A DNA stretch of 64,000 nt from Pedococcus sp031456495 (GTDB lineage Bacteria > Actinomycetota > Actinomycetes > Actinomycetales > Dermatophilaceae): NCBI RefSeq assembly GCF_031456495.1, contig NZ_JAVDUW010000001.1, forward strand, positions 1,550,001-1,614,000. Direction: 5' to 3'. Below are positions 8,247 to 17,581 of the stretch, piece by piece (within the stretch, counting starts at the first letter, position 1; each line of letters begins with the position of its first letter). The position numbers were made by a program, and so were the translations under genes. Under the pieces are notes generated by a model, which did not search any database, was not told where the DNA came from, and saw only the letters and a program-made list of their open reading frames with translations.

Positions 8247-9190
8247 TGGCGACCACGGCAACGGCCCGTCCGGGGCGCAGAGGCGAGGCCACATCGCCGC
8301 GACGGGCCCTGCAGAAGTCGGGTGAGTGGGCGCGACGCGCACCCCTGCTGCCCGCGCTCGTCTTCATCATCGTGATGACCCAGGTGCCGTTCCTGGCGAC
8401 CCTGGTCATCTCGTTCATGAACTGGAACGCGTACTACCCGGACGAGCGCGGGTTCGCGGGGTTCGACAACTTCGCCCGCGTCTTCACCGACACCAACACC
8501 CGGTCGGCAGTGCTCGTCACCATCCTGCTGACCGTCAGCGTGGTCGTCGTCAGCCTCGTCCTCGGCCTGGCGATCGCCCTGCTGCTCGACCGCAGGTTCG
8601 CCGGTCGCGGGGCCGTGCGCACGTTGATGATCACGCCGTTCCTCGTCGTGCCGGTCGCGGCGGCGCTGCTGTGGAAGCACGCGCTCTACAACCCCGAGTA
8701 CGGCCTGCTCAACGGGCTGCTCAAGGCGGTGTTCGGGGACAGCGCGCCGCAGCCGGACTGGATCACGAACAACCCGCTCATCGCGATCGTCGCCGCCCTC
8801 GTGTGGCAGTGGACCCCGTTCATGATGCTCATCCTGCTGGCGGGGCTGCAGAGCCGGCCGCTGGACGTCGTCGAGGCGGCGCGGATCGACGGGGCCAGCT
8901 CGTGGCAGATCTTCCGGAGCATGACGCTGCCGCACCTGCGCCAGTACATCGAGCTCTCGGCGCTGCTCGGCGCGATCTACGTGGTGCAGAACTTCGACCA
9001 CGTCTTCACGATCACGTCCGGGGGCCTCGGCACGGCGAACCTGCCCTACTTCATCTACCAGACCTTCTACACCGCACAGGACTACGGCCGGGCGTCCGCC
9101 GCCGGCGTGGTCGTGGTGATCGGCACCATCCTCATCGCGACCGCCGCACTGCGCACCGCCTTCAGCCTGTTCAGGGAGGAGACCCGATGA
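8246..9190 (+). CDS. Polyol ABC transporter permease (MalF/SmoF type)
   Basis: A 314-residue permease whose ATG shares a base with the stop of the binding-protein gene (TGATG), so it is translationally coupled. An Arg-rich cytoplasmic N-tail precedes six membrane spans. The EAA loop is E-A-A-R-I-D-G-A-S-S-W-Q-I-F, and the AALLWKHALYNPEYGLLNG segment is typical of mannitol/sorbitol permeases. The premature stop upstream could reduce its translation by polarity. Confidence 0.93.
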   Translation: MATTATARPGRRGEATSPRRALQKSGEWARRAPLLPALVFIIVMTQVPFLATLVISFMNWNAYYPDERGFAGFDNFARVFTDTNTRSAVLVTILLTVSVVVVSLVLGLAIALLLDRRFAGRGAVRTLMITPFLVVPVAAALLWKHALYNPEYGLLNGLLKAVFGDSAPQPDWITNNPLIAIVAALVWQWTPFMMLILLAGLQSRPLDVVEAARIDGASSWQIFRSMTLPHLRQYIELSALLGAIYVVQNFDHVFTITSGGLGTANLPYFIYQTFYTAQDYGRASAAGVVVVIGTILIATAALRTAFSLFREETR

Positions 9191-10119
9191 GCCAGCCGAC
9201 GAGGAGCACCGCGGCCGAGCCGGAGACCACTACGAGACCGACCGGACAGGCGCGCCGGTCGGGCACCGTCCCGGGATCGGGCCCGCGCCAGGAGATCCGG
9301 CATGCCCGTGCGCCCCGCAGCGGGATGCTCCTGACCGCAGCCGCGTGGGTGGTGGGGATCCTGTTCGCGCTGCCGGTGCTGTGGATGATCCTCACGTCGT
9401 TCCACAAGGAGACCGACGCGGCGAAGAACCCGCCCGACGTGTTCGCCCCGCTGTCCCTCGACGGCTACCGCTCCTTCTTCGACGCCGGGCCCTGGCCGCC
9501 GCTGCTCAACTCCCTCACGGCCAGCATCCTGTCGACGGTGCTCGTCCTGCTGCTGGCCTTCCCGGCGGCCTACGCCCTGTCGATCCGCCCCGTGAAGAAG
9601 TGGACCGACGTGCTGTTCTTCTTCCTGTCGACCAAGATGCTGCCGATCGTGGCGGGCATCCTGCCGCTGTACCTCTTCGCGCAGAAGGTGGGGCTGCTCG
9701 ACAACATCTGGTGGCTGATCCTGCTCTACACCTCGATGAACCTGCCGATCGCCGTGTGGATGCTGCGCTCGTTCCTCGCCGAGGTCCCGGTGGAGATGCT
9801 CGAGGCCGCGTCGGTCGACGGCGCGAGCCTGACCCGAACCCTCAAGGACATCGTCGCGCCGGTCGTCATGCCGGGCATCGCGTCGGCCGCCCTGATCTGC
9901 TTCATCTTCAGCTGGAACGAGCTGCTGCTGGCCCGGGTGCTGACCGGCACGGTGGCAGGGACGGCGCCGGTGTTCCTGACCGGCTTCGTCACCAGCCAGG
10001 GGCTCTTCCTCGCCAAGGTCTGCGCGGCGTCGTTCGTCGTGTCGCTGCCGGTGCTGGCGGCCGGCTTCGCCGCCCAGGACAAGCTGGTCCAGGGCCTGTC
10101 GATGGGAGCCGTGAAGTGA
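9187..10119 (+). CDS. Polyol ABC transporter permease (MalG/SmoG type)
   Basis: A 310-residue second channel subunit. The first about 40 residues are hydrophilic (Thr/Pro/Arg rich), followed by six spans, with an EAA-like loop (L-E-A-A-S-V-D-G-A-S-L-T-R-T-L) and a STKMLPIVAGILPLYLF segment that is highly typical of mannitol/sorbitol permeases. The ATG overlaps the previous stop (ATGA), and its own stop overlaps the next GTG. It pairs with the product of 8246-9190; the ATPase must come from elsewhere. Confidence 0.93.
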   Translation: MSQPTRSTAAEPETTTRPTGQARRSGTVPGSGPRQEIRHARAPRSGMLLTAAAWVVGILFALPVLWMILTSFHKETDAAKNPPDVFAPLSLDGYRSFFDAGPWPPLLNSLTASILSTVLVLLLAFPAAYALSIRPVKKWTDVLFFFLSTKMLPIVAGILPLYLFAQKVGLLDNIWWLILLYTSMNLPIAVWMLRSFLAEVPVEMLEAASVDGASLTRTLKDIVAPVVMPGIASAALICFIFSWNELLLARVLTGTVAGTAPVFLTGFVTSQGLFLAKVCAASFVVSLPVLAAGFAAQDKLVQGLSMGAVK

Positions 10120-11690
10120 CCGGAGCAGCAGCACCCGACCAGGGCGACGCAGCTCCCGGCAGCACGCCGGTCCCGTTGTCGGACGAGGCCCTCGGCGACC
10201 TCGACCCCCGCGTGGCCGTCCCGGCATACGACCGGTCGCAGGTGACCGCGAGCATCGTCCACTTCGGCGTCGGCGGGTTCCACCGCGCCCACCAGGCGAT
10301 GTACCTCGACGCGCTCATGAACGACGGCGAGGCGCTCGAGTGGGGGCTGTGCGGGGTCGGGGCGCTGCCGCACGACCGCCGGATCATCGACACGCTGCGC
10401 GCCCAGGACGGTCTCTACACGCTGGTGGTCAAGCACCCCGACGGGCACCGCGAGCCACGCGTCATCGGCAGCATCGTCGACGTCATGTTCGCGCCCGACG
10501 ACCCCGGCGCCGTCGTGGACCGGCTCGCCGACGAGGGCACCCGCATCGTGTCCACGACCATCACCGAGGGCGGCTACCTCGTCAACCAGGTCACCGGCGA
10601 GTTCGACGCGCAGGACCCGTCGATCCAGGGCGACCTCGCCGCGGACTTCGCCGCCGGTGACGCGCCGACCACCGTGTTCGGGTTCATCACGGCCGGGCTG
10701 GACCGGTGCCGCCGGGAGGGTCGGGCGCCGTTCACGGTGATGTCCTGCGACAACCTGCCCGACAACGGCGACGTCGCCCGGCGGATGATCACCGCCTTCG
10801 CCCGGCTCAAGGACCCCGAGCTCGCCGACTGGATGGACCGCGAGGTGGCGTTCCCCAACTGCATGGTCGACCGCATCACGCCGGTCACCGCGCAGGAGGA
10901 CGTCGACCGGCTCGCCGAGGAGTTCGGGGTGCGCGACGGGTGGCCGGTCGTCTGCGAGCCGTTCACCCAGTGGGTGCTCGAGGACTCGTTCGGCAGCCAG
11001 GGGCGCCCGCCGTTCGAGGACGCCGGCGTGCAGGTGGTGGACGACGTCGTGCCGTACGAGCTGATGAAGCTGCGGCTGCTCAACGCCAGCCACCAGGCCC
11101 TGTGCTACCTCGGCTTCCTCTCCGGGTACCGGTACGCGCACGAGGTCTGCCAGGACCCGCTGTTCCGCCGGTTCCTGCTCGCGTACATGGAGCGCGAGGG
11201 CAGCCCGACCCTGCCGGAGGTGCCGGGGGTCGACCTCGACGCGTACCGGCACGAGCTCGTCGAGCGGTTCGCCAACCCCGAGGTGCGCGACACCCTGGCC
11301 CGGCTCTGCGCCGAGTCCTCCGACCGCATCCCGAAGTGGCTGGTCCCGGTCATCCGGGAGAACCTGCGCAGCGGTGGCGAGATCGAGCTGTCCGCCCTCG
11401 TGGTCGCCTCGTGGGCCCGGTATGCCGAGGGGCGAGACGAGCAGGGCGAGCCCATCGAGGTGGTCGACCGGCTCAGGGACCGGGTCATGGCCGCCGCGGC
11501 ACGCCAGGGCGAGGACCCGCTCGCCTTCGTCCGCGACCGCGACCTCTTCGGTGACCTCGCCGACGACGAGCGGTTCGCGGCGGCCTACACCTCGGCCCTG
11601 GAGCGGCTGCACACCGTCGGCGCGCGGGTCACGCTCGAGGAGTGGGACGCCCGTGCGGGCGACGGCGCCACGGGCGGCGGGGCAGACTGA
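10116..11690 (+). CDS. Mannitol 2-dehydrogenase family oxidoreductase
   Basis: A 524-residue long-chain polyol dehydrogenase, oxidising D-mannitol (or D-arabitol) to the 2-ketose with NAD. The nucleotide-binding motif is GVGGFHRA at about residues 51-58. Later come MSCDNLPDNGDVARRM and the catalytic block KLRLLNASHQALCYLGFL, holding the family Lys, Asn and His. It is slightly longer than usual because of a hydrophilic N-terminal extension. The GTG start overlaps the permease stop. Its place in an uptake operon with xylulokinase suggests that arabitol to D-xylulose is one of the routes. Confidence 0.92.
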   Translation: MTGAAAPDQGDAAPGSTPVPLSDEALGDLDPRVAVPAYDRSQVTASIVHFGVGGFHRAHQAMYLDALMNDGEALEWGLCGVGALPHDRRIIDTLRAQDGLYTLVVKHPDGHREPRVIGSIVDVMFAPDDPGAVVDRLADEGTRIVSTTITEGGYLVNQVTGEFDAQDPSIQGDLAADFAAGDAPTTVFGFITAGLDRCRREGRAPFTVMSCDNLPDNGDVARRMITAFARLKDPELADWMDREVAFPNCMVDRITPVTAQEDVDRLAEEFGVRDGWPVVCEPFTQWVLEDSFGSQGRPPFEDAGVQVVDDVVPYELMKLRLLNASHQALCYLGFLSGYRYAHEVCQDPLFRRFLLAYMEREGSPTLPEVPGVDLDAYRHELVERFANPEVRDTLARLCAESSDRIPKWLVPVIRENLRSGGEIELSALVVASWARYAEGRDEQGEPIEVVDRLRDRVMAAAARQGEDPLAFVRDRDLFGDLADDERFAAAYTSALERLHTVGARVTLEEWDARAGDGATGGGAD

Positions 11691-11694
11691 CCGC

Positions 11695-12717
11695 ATGCGC
11701 GTCGCAGTCCTGACCTCGCCCGGTGTCGTCGAGCTCCACGAGCGTCCCGAACCGGTCCCCGCCCGCGACGAGGTGCTCGTGCGCGTGCGGGCGGTGGGCG
11801 TCTGCGGCTCCGACACGCACTACTTCGACCACGGCCGCATCGGCCGGTTCGTCGTCGAGTCCCCCCTCGTCCTCGGCCACGAGGCGGCTGGTGTCGTCGA
11901 GGCGGTCGGCGAGGACGTCGACCCCTCGCGGGTCGGGCAGCGGGTGTCGATCGAGCCCGGCGTGCCGTGCCGGGCGTGCGAGCAGTGCCTCGCCGGGCGG
12001 TACAACCTGTGCCCCGACATGGTCTTCCACGCGACGCCGCCGGTCGACGGCTCGCTGGCCGAGCTCGTGGCGATCCACCACGCGTTCGCCCACCCGGTGC
12101 CCGACTCCGTGAGCGACCTCGAGGCCGCGCTCTGCGAGCCGCTGTCCGTGGGCGTCTGGGCCTGCCGCAAGGGAGCAGTCGGGCCGGGCTCGCGGGTCCT
12201 GGTCACGGGCGCGGGCCCGATCGGGCTCGTGTGCGTGCAGGTCGCCCGCGCGGCCGGGGCGAGCGAGGTCGTCGTCGTGGACATCGACGCCGACCGGCTC
12301 GCGGTCGCGCGCGAGCTCGGCGCGACCCGCACCGTCGACTCCGGCCGGGAGTCGCTCGCGGACGCGTGCGCCGGTCGGCCGGCGCCCGAGGTGCTGCTCG
12401 AGTGCTCGGGGCACCCCGGGGCCACGGCCGACGGCATCCGGGCGCTGGCCCCGGCCGGCCGGGCCGTCCTCGTCGGCATGGGCGGCGACGAGCTGGCGCT
12501 GCCGCTGTCGGTCGTGCAGGAGCGCGAGCTCGTCGTGACCGGGACCTTCCGGTACGCCGGGACGTGGCCCACCGCGATCGCTCTGGTCGCCTCCGGCCAG
12601 GTCGACCTCGAGCGGCTCGTCACCGGCCGGTTCCCGCTGGCCGACACCGCCGCCGCCCTCACCGCCGCCCGGGACACCCCCGGCGCGGTGAAGTCCGTCA
12701 TCGAGCCGCAGTCGTGA
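11695..12717 (+). CDS. Zinc-dependent polyol (sorbitol/xylitol-type) dehydrogenase
   Basis: A 340-residue medium-chain dehydrogenase. Catalytic-zinc residues sit in CGSDTHYF and GHEAAGVV; the structural-zinc loop CRACEQCLAGRYNLC has the four cysteines; GAGPIGLV binds NAD. The start ATG is four bases after the previous stop. The sequence resembles L-iditol/xylitol 2-dehydrogenases, which oxidise sorbitol to fructose or xylitol to D-xylulose. With the neighbouring dehydrogenases it would widen the range of polyols fed to xylulokinase. Substrate choice is inference. Confidence 0.9.
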   Translation: MRVAVLTSPGVVELHERPEPVPARDEVLVRVRAVGVCGSDTHYFDHGRIGRFVVESPLVLGHEAAGVVEAVGEDVDPSRVGQRVSIEPGVPCRACEQCLAGRYNLCPDMVFHATPPVDGSLAELVAIHHAFAHPVPDSVSDLEAALCEPLSVGVWACRKGAVGPGSRVLVTGAGPIGLVCVQVARAAGASEVVVVDIDADRLAVARELGATRTVDSGRESLADACAGRPAPEVLLECSGHPGATADGIRALAPAGRAVLVGMGGDELALPLSVVQERELVVTGTFRYAGTWPTAIALVASGQVDLERLVTGRFPLADTAAALTAARDTPGAVKSVIEPQS

Positions 12718-13769
12718 GCCTCCCGGCGACAATGCGGGGGGTGCGGCTGCCCGGCGACAGCACCGTCGAGCACGTGCAGGTCGACGTGCCACGCCCCGGC
12801 CACGGCCAGGTGCTCCTGCGGATGCGCGCATCCTCGATCTGCGGCAGCGACATCCGCGCCATCTACCGCGAGCACCTCGGCCACGGCGCCGAGGCCTACC
12901 AGGGCGTCGTCGCCGGTCACGAGCCGTGCGGCGAGGTCGTTCAGGTCGGGCCCGGCAGGCGCCGGCTGTCCGTCGGCGACCGGGTCGTCGTCTACCACAT
13001 CGCCGGGTGCGGGATGTGCGACGAGTGCCGCCGTGGGTATGCCGTGGGCTGCCTCTCGCCGTTCCGCGCCGCCCACGGGTGGCAGCGCGACGGTGGGCAC
13101 GCCGAGTACCTCCTCGCCGAGGAGGCGTCCTGCCTGCTGCTGCCCGAGCCGCTGACCTTCGTCGACGGGGCGCTGGTGTCGTGCGGGTTCGGGACGGCCT
13201 ACGAGGGCCTGCTGCGGGCGGGCGTGTCCGGGCGGGACCGGCTGCTCGTGACCGGGCTGGGGCCGGTCGGCCTCGCCGCTGCCATGCTCGGCCGGGCGCT
13301 CGGCGTGACGACGGTCGTGGGAACCGACACCTCGCCGGAGCGGGTCGCGCTGGCGGCGGGGCTCGGTCTGGTCGACGTGGCGGTGACCGCGGACGAGGTC
13401 GACGAGGCCGTCGCCACCGCCACGGGTGGGGAGGGCTGCGAGGTCGCCATCGACTGCTCGGGTGCGGCACCGGCCCGCGTCGCCGCGCTGCGGAACACCC
13501 GCCGGTGGGGCCGCTGCGTGTTCGTCGGCGAGGGCGGCCGGGTCGACTTCGCCGTGTCGGACCTGCTCATCCACAAGCAGGTCACGCTGCACGGGTCGTG
13601 GGTCACCTCGCTGCAGCACATGGGCGAGCTGCTCGACCTGCTCGTCCGCACCGGCCTGCACCCCGAGGTGGTCGTGACCCACCGCTACCCGCTCGCCGAC
13701 GCCGGCACGGCATACGAGGTCGCGGACGCCGGCACCGCCGGCAAGGTCTGCATCGTGATGGAGGACTGA
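12714..13769 (+). CDS. Zinc-dependent alcohol dehydrogenase family protein
   Basis: A 351-residue medium-chain dehydrogenase and second zinc ADH of the operon. It has SSICGSDIRAIY and AGHEPCGEVV for catalytic zinc, CGMCDECRRGYAVGC for structural zinc, and GLGPVGLAAAMLG for NAD(P). The GTG at 12714 overlaps the previous stop; an ATG at 12732 is an alternative start that loses six residues. It is clearly diverged from its neighbour, so this is not a recent tandem duplication. The polyol or sugar-alcohol substrate is not known. Confidence 0.88.
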   Translation: MSLPATMRGVRLPGDSTVEHVQVDVPRPGHGQVLLRMRASSICGSDIRAIYREHLGHGAEAYQGVVAGHEPCGEVVQVGPGRRRLSVGDRVVVYHIAGCGMCDECRRGYAVGCLSPFRAAHGWQRDGGHAEYLLAEEASCLLLPEPLTFVDGALVSCGFGTAYEGLLRAGVSGRDRLLVTGLGPVGLAAAMLGRALGVTTVVGTDTSPERVALAAGLGLVDVAVTADEVDEAVATATGGEGCEVAIDCSGAAPARVAALRNTRRWGRCVFVGEGGRVDFAVSDLLIHKQVTLHGSWVTSLQHMGELLDLLVRTGLHPEVVVTHRYPLADAGTAYEVADAGTAGKVCIVMED

Positions 13770-15200
13770 ATGAGCGCCGCCCCCGACCAGACCGCGCCCA
13801 CCCTGGTCGCCGGGGTCGACTCCTCGACCCAGTCCTGCAAGGTCGTCGTCTGCGAGGCGGGGACCGGCCGCGTGGTGCGCACCGGTCGCGCCCCCCACCC
13901 CGACGGCACCCAGGTCCACCCCGACCGGTGGTGGGAGGCCTACCTGGCCGCCACCGCGGACGGCCTGCTCGAGGGCGTGTCGGCGATCGCGGTCGGCGGC
14001 CAGCAGCACGGGCTCGTGGCGCTCGACGAGTCGGACGAGGTCATCCGCGAGGCGATGCTCTGGAACGACACGAGCTCCGCCGACGCGTCCCGCGACCTCA
14101 TCGAGGAGCTCGGCGGGGCTGCAGAGTGGGTCGACCGGACCGGGCTGGTTCCCGTGCCGAGCTTCACCGTCACCAAGGTGCGGTGGCTGGCCGAGCACGA
14201 GCCGCAGCACGCCGAGCGCCTCGCACGGGTCGTGCTGCCGCACGACTGGCTGACCTCACGGATCCTCAAGGAGGGCAACGGCTTCCGCGAGCACGTGACG
14301 GACCGGGGTGACGCATCGGGCACCGGGTACTTCTGCGCCGTCGACGACGCCTACCTGCCCGACCTGCAGCGGCTCGCGCTCGGGCGCGAGTTCGGGACGC
14401 CGCGCGTGCTGGGGCCGGCGCAGGAGGCGGGCCGGACCGGGTCCGGCATGGTCGTCGGTCCCGGCACGGGCGACAACGCCGGTGCCGCCCTCGGGCTGGG
14501 GCTGGAGCGCGGCGACGTCGTGGTGTCCCTGGGGACGAGCGGTGCGGTCTTCGCCGACGCCGCGAGCCCGGTGCGGGACGCGAGCGGCGACGTGGCCGGG
14601 TTCGCGAGCGCGAGCGGCGGCTTCCTGCCCCTGATGTGCACCCTGAACGCCGCCCGGGTGCTGACGGCGGGAGCCCAGCTGGTGGGGACCGACCTCGCCG
14701 GCCTCGACCGGCTCGCGCTGGCGGCGGAGCCCGGGGCCGGGGGGCTGAGCCTGCTGCCGTACCTCGACGGCGAGCGCACCCCGAACCTGCCGCACGCGAC
14801 CGGGACCCTCGGCGGCCTCACCCGGACCAACGCGACCCCGGAGAACCTGGCCCGCGCCGCCGTGGAGGGCATGCTCGCCAACCTGGTCGCCGGGGTCGAC
14901 GCCCTGCGGGCGCTGGGGACGCCGGTCGAGCGGGTGCTGCTCATCGGCGGGGCCTCGGCGTCGGCGGCCGTGCGGGAGGTGGCGCGGTCGCTGTTCGGCG
15001 TGCCGGTCGCGGTGCCCGAGCCCGGCGAGTACGTCGGGCTCGGGGCCGCGCGCCAGGCCGCGTGGGTGTTGTCCGGCGAGCAGGAGCCGCCCACGTGGCC
15101 GGTGCGCGTGGAGCAGACCCTCGATCCGGCGGACGACGGTTCGTCCGCCGAGGTCCTGGGCCGGTATGCCGCGCTCCTCGCCACGGTGCACGACCGCTAG
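13770..15200 (+). CDS. xylB: Xylulokinase
   Basis: A 476-residue FGGY carbohydrate kinase that phosphorylates D-xylulose to D-xylulose 5-phosphate for the pentose phosphate pathway. The N-terminal phosphate-binding motif is GVDSSTQSCK (residues 15-24). GGQQHGLV is the signature of xylulokinases, and later motifs are GTGDNAGAALGLGL, SLGTSGAVFA and LIGGASASAAVREV. It starts directly after the upstream stop codon and ends the polyol operon; a large hairpin follows at 15228. Confidence 0.93.
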   Translation: MSAAPDQTAPTLVAGVDSSTQSCKVVVCEAGTGRVVRTGRAPHPDGTQVHPDRWWEAYLAATADGLLEGVSAIAVGGQQHGLVALDESDEVIREAMLWNDTSSADASRDLIEELGGAAEWVDRTGLVPVPSFTVTKVRWLAEHEPQHAERLARVVLPHDWLTSRILKEGNGFREHVTDRGDASGTGYFCAVDDAYLPDLQRLALGREFGTPRVLGPAQEAGRTGSGMVVGPGTGDNAGAALGLGLERGDVVVSLGTSGAVFADAASPVRDASGDVAGFASASGGFLPLMCTLNAARVLTAGAQLVGTDLAGLDRLALAAEPGAGGLSLLPYLDGERTPNLPHATGTLGGLTRTNATPENLARAAVEGMLANLVAGVDALRALGTPVERVLLIGGASASAAVREVARSLFGVPVAVPEPGEYVGLGAARQAAWVLSGEQEPPTWPVRVEQTLDPADDGSSAEVLGRYAALLATVHDR

Positions 15201-15227
15201 GCGTCGACGCCGACCCCGACTCAGACC

Positions 15228-15299
15228 CCGTAGAAGTGCCCACTCTTCGCGGTGGACGGGAACGTTCCGGCCGGGGGCGAAGAAGGGGCACTTCTACGG
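15228..15299. terminator. Large inverted repeat after the polyol operon
   Basis: A perfect 14-base pair of arms (15228-15241, CCGTAGAAGTGCCC, and 15286-15299) encloses a further imperfect stem (CTCTTCGC against GCGAAGAAG) and the palindrome GGAACGTTCC (15259-15268). It starts 28 bases after the xylulokinase stop and has no U-tract, as is usual in high-G+C actinobacteria. A copy of GTATGCCG lies 28 bases downstream. A terminator role is inferred from position. Confidence 0.65.
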
Positions 15300-15414
15300 C
15301 GGGAGGGTGCCGGCAGGGGGACGTGGCGTATGCCGGGACCCGTCCAGCGGCGCACGGGGGCTTCACACGGCAAAAGTGCGTGACCCCGTCCGCCTCCGCG
15401 GGCACGATGGCGCC

Positions 15415-15903
15415 ATGAGCTATCCACCACCGATCTACGACGGCGAGACGGGCGAGGTGAGCGCGCGGGCGAGGCTGGCCGGCGACGAGCCTGACCTGGT
15501 CTACCCCAACGGGAACCGCGTCCACTACCTCACCACCGGTGAGGGCAGTGGTGGCACCTACGGGCTGTACCGGTGGGAGTTCGCCGGTCCCCGCAGCGGT
15601 CCCGATGCCCACTTCCACCGGACCATCACCGAGTCGTTCTACGTGCTCGACGGCGAGGTCACGATCTACGACGGCACGGCGTGGAACGTCATGCGCTCCG
15701 GCGACTTCGTGCACGTGCCGGCCGGCGGGCTGCACGGTTTCCGCAACGAGTCGGGTCCCGCCTCGATGCTCCTGCACTTCGCGCCGGGTGCACCGCGGGA
15801 GGCCTACTTCGAGGGGCTCGCGCGGCTGGGGGCCGGCGAGACGATGACCGAGGCCGAGCGCGACGAGTTCATGCGGTACCACGACAACCACTGGGTGGAC
15901 TGA
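15415..15903 (+). CDS. Cupin-domain protein
   Basis: A 162-residue small cupin. The core motif 1 is present as D-A-H-F-H-R-T-I-T-E-S-F-Y-V-L-D-G-E-V (about residues 65-83) with the metal-binding His-x-His and Glu; motif 2 follows as HVPAGGLHGFRN. Such single-cupin proteins include dioxygenases, isomerases and sensors, so the activity cannot be given. It stands alone between the polyol operon and the convergent PucR gene, 51 bases from the PucR stop. Confidence 0.8.
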   Translation: MSYPPPIYDGETGEVSARARLAGDEPDLVYPNGNRVHYLTTGEGSGGTYGLYRWEFAGPRSGPDAHFHRTITESFYVLDGEVTIYDGTAWNVMRSGDFVHVPAGGLHGFRNESGPASMLLHFAPGAPREAYFEGLARLGAGETMTEAERDEFMRYHDNHWVD

Positions 15904-15954
15904 GACCGCAGCCCGCCGAGGGCGCCCGCAGCGGGACCCGGCGGGGCAGCACCG

Positions 15955-17478
15955 CTACGCCGTGGGGGCGCCCTCCAGCGCGGCGAGCTGCAGGCGGACG
16001 GCCAGCCGCACCGCCGGGTCCTCGAGGTCGAGCCCGGCCAGGTCGGCGACCCGGTTCATCCGGTAGCGCATCGTGTTGGGGTGCACGTGGATCGCCCGGG
16101 CGGCCGCGCTGGGGGCTCCCGGGTGGTCCAGCCAGGCCGCGAGGGTGCGCAGGTGGTCGGTCGCGTGCACCGCGTCGTGCTCCTGCAGCAGGCGCAGCGG
16201 GCCCAGCGCCTCGTCGGGCAGGGCTGCCGCCGCGCGCGCGATCGTCACCTGCGCCCAGACGTCCTCGTGGCGCGCGACGGCCTCACCGCTCGGGGTGACC
16301 CGGTCCGCCTCCTGCGCCTCACTGCGCGAGCGCTCGAGCCCGGCCGGCTGGTGGGCCGGCCGGCCTGCACGCACCACGAGGTCGAGGCCCTCGCGCCGGG
16401 CCCGCTCGACCACGGCGCACAGCCACGCCCACGAGCCCGCGGCGGCGTCCTCGGTGTCGCGCACCACGGCATACACCCGGCCGTCGAGCTCGGCGATGAG
16501 CGGCGAGGTCCACGCCTGGCGCCGCAGCACGGACTCCCACACGTCGAGCGTGCGGCCGGCGTCCCCGGCGGCGCCCAGGGCGGCGACCCGCCACGGGCCC
16601 GCGGGCAGCCACTCCTCGGCGCCGGCGGTGCTTCCGGACAGCACGCCGCGCAACCTGTCGGCGGCCACGCGGCGCGACAGGTCGCTCTGCGCCCGCAGCC
16701 GCAGGAGGTGCAGCGCGACGACGGCCGACGTCTGCACCAGCTCGGCCACGAGGGCCGCCGGCGGCCGCTGCTCGACGACGACCCAGATCGAGCCCAGCCA
16801 CTCACCACCGGCGCGGACCGGGACCACGAGGCGCGGCTTGGTGCCGCCGGACGCCGGGACGTAGACCGGCTCGGAGGAGCGGGCGAGGCGGCGGAAGACG
16901 CCCTGGGCGCGCAGGGTCGCCAGCACCTCGTCGGGGACGCGACGCCCGACGATGGTGGACACCCGGGCGGGGTCGGTGAGGTCCTGGCGGGAGGAGTATG
17001 CGAGCACGCGCGACTGGGCGTCCTCGATGGTGACGGGGGCGTCGACGAGACCGGCGGCTGCGTCGGCGAGCGCGAAGAGATCGTCCTGCACGGGCGCGTC
17101 CTCGCGCCGGCCCGGGCCGACCGCGGCGCGGTCGAGGACGCCGCGCAGGAGCCAGACGAGGTGCGCCCACGAGGCCTGGTCGGCCAGCTCGACGAGCGCG
17201 ATGCCCTCCCGGCGGGCTCGGCTCCGGACGTCGCGGCGGCGGCCGAGGGACCGGCGCAGCACCACGCCGCCCGCGCCGGCCGCGGCCGCGTCGGCGACGA
17301 CCTGGAGGGCCCCGGAGGGGCCGTCGACGCCGACACCGAGCACGAGGTCGCCGGGCTGGCCGACGACGCCGTGGGCCGGCTCGGCGATGGTGAGGTCGTC
17401 GACCTCGGCACCTTCGTGCGGCACGGCGAGGGTGAGCAGACCCGAGAGGGTGCCCACGAGGTCGGTCACGGCGAGCAC
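15955..17478 (-). CDS. PucR-family transcriptional regulator
   Basis: A 507-residue regulator with the PucR architecture: an N-terminal purine-catabolism-type sensor domain (about residues 1-120, including VGVDGPSGALQVV), a central GAF-like/GGDEF-like linker and a C-terminal PucR helix-turn-helix (AARAIHVHPNTMRYRMNRV, near residue 475). It is divergent from the DadA-like gene, with an inverted repeat between them. This pairing suggests that it regulates that oxidoreductase in response to a nitrogen compound. Confidence 0.9.
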   Translation of the reverse strand: MLAVTDLVGTLSGLLTLAVPHEGAEVDDLTIAEPAHGVVGQPGDLVLGVGVDGPSGALQVVADAAAAGAGGVVLRRSLGRRRDVRSRARREGIALVELADQASWAHLVWLLRGVLDRAAVGPGRREDAPVQDDLFALADAAAGLVDAPVTIEDAQSRVLAYSSRQDLTDPARVSTIVGRRVPDEVLATLRAQGVFRRLARSSEPVYVPASGGTKPRLVVPVRAGGEWLGSIWVVVEQRPPAALVAELVQTSAVVALHLLRLRAQSDLSRRVAADRLRGVLSGSTAGAEEWLPAGPWRVAALGAAGDAGRTLDVWESVLRRQAWTSPLIAELDGRVYAVVRDTEDAAAGSWAWLCAVVERARREGLDLVVRAGRPAHQPAGLERSRSEAQEADRVTPSGEAVARHEDVWAQVTIARAAAALPDEALGPLRLLQEHDAVHATDHLRTLAAWLDHPGAPSAAARAIHVHPNTMRYRMNRVADLAGLDLEDPAVRLAVRLQLAALEGAPTA

Positions 17479-17496
17479 GGTCCCAGTGTCGGCCAG

Positions 17497-17515
17497 GTTG
17501 TGCCATCAGCACAAC
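17497..17515. promoter_or_regulatory. Inverted repeat between PucR and DadA-like genes
   Basis: GTTGTGC and GCACAAC form a perfect 7-base inverted repeat around CATCA, extended imperfectly by flanking CCAG/CTGG. It lies 18 bases upstream of the PucR start and about 67 bases upstream of the divergent gene, the natural place for a shared operator. Confidence 0.55.
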
Positions 17516-17581
17516 TGGGTCGCACGGATTCATGCGATGGCACCAAGGCGAGGCCGCATCGGTCCTGTCACGCTCGAGGAC

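Noticed and set aside
15259..15268. GGAACGTTCC palindrome as a stand-alone operator
   Set aside because: It lies inside the larger stem after the polyol operon and has no promoter beside it.
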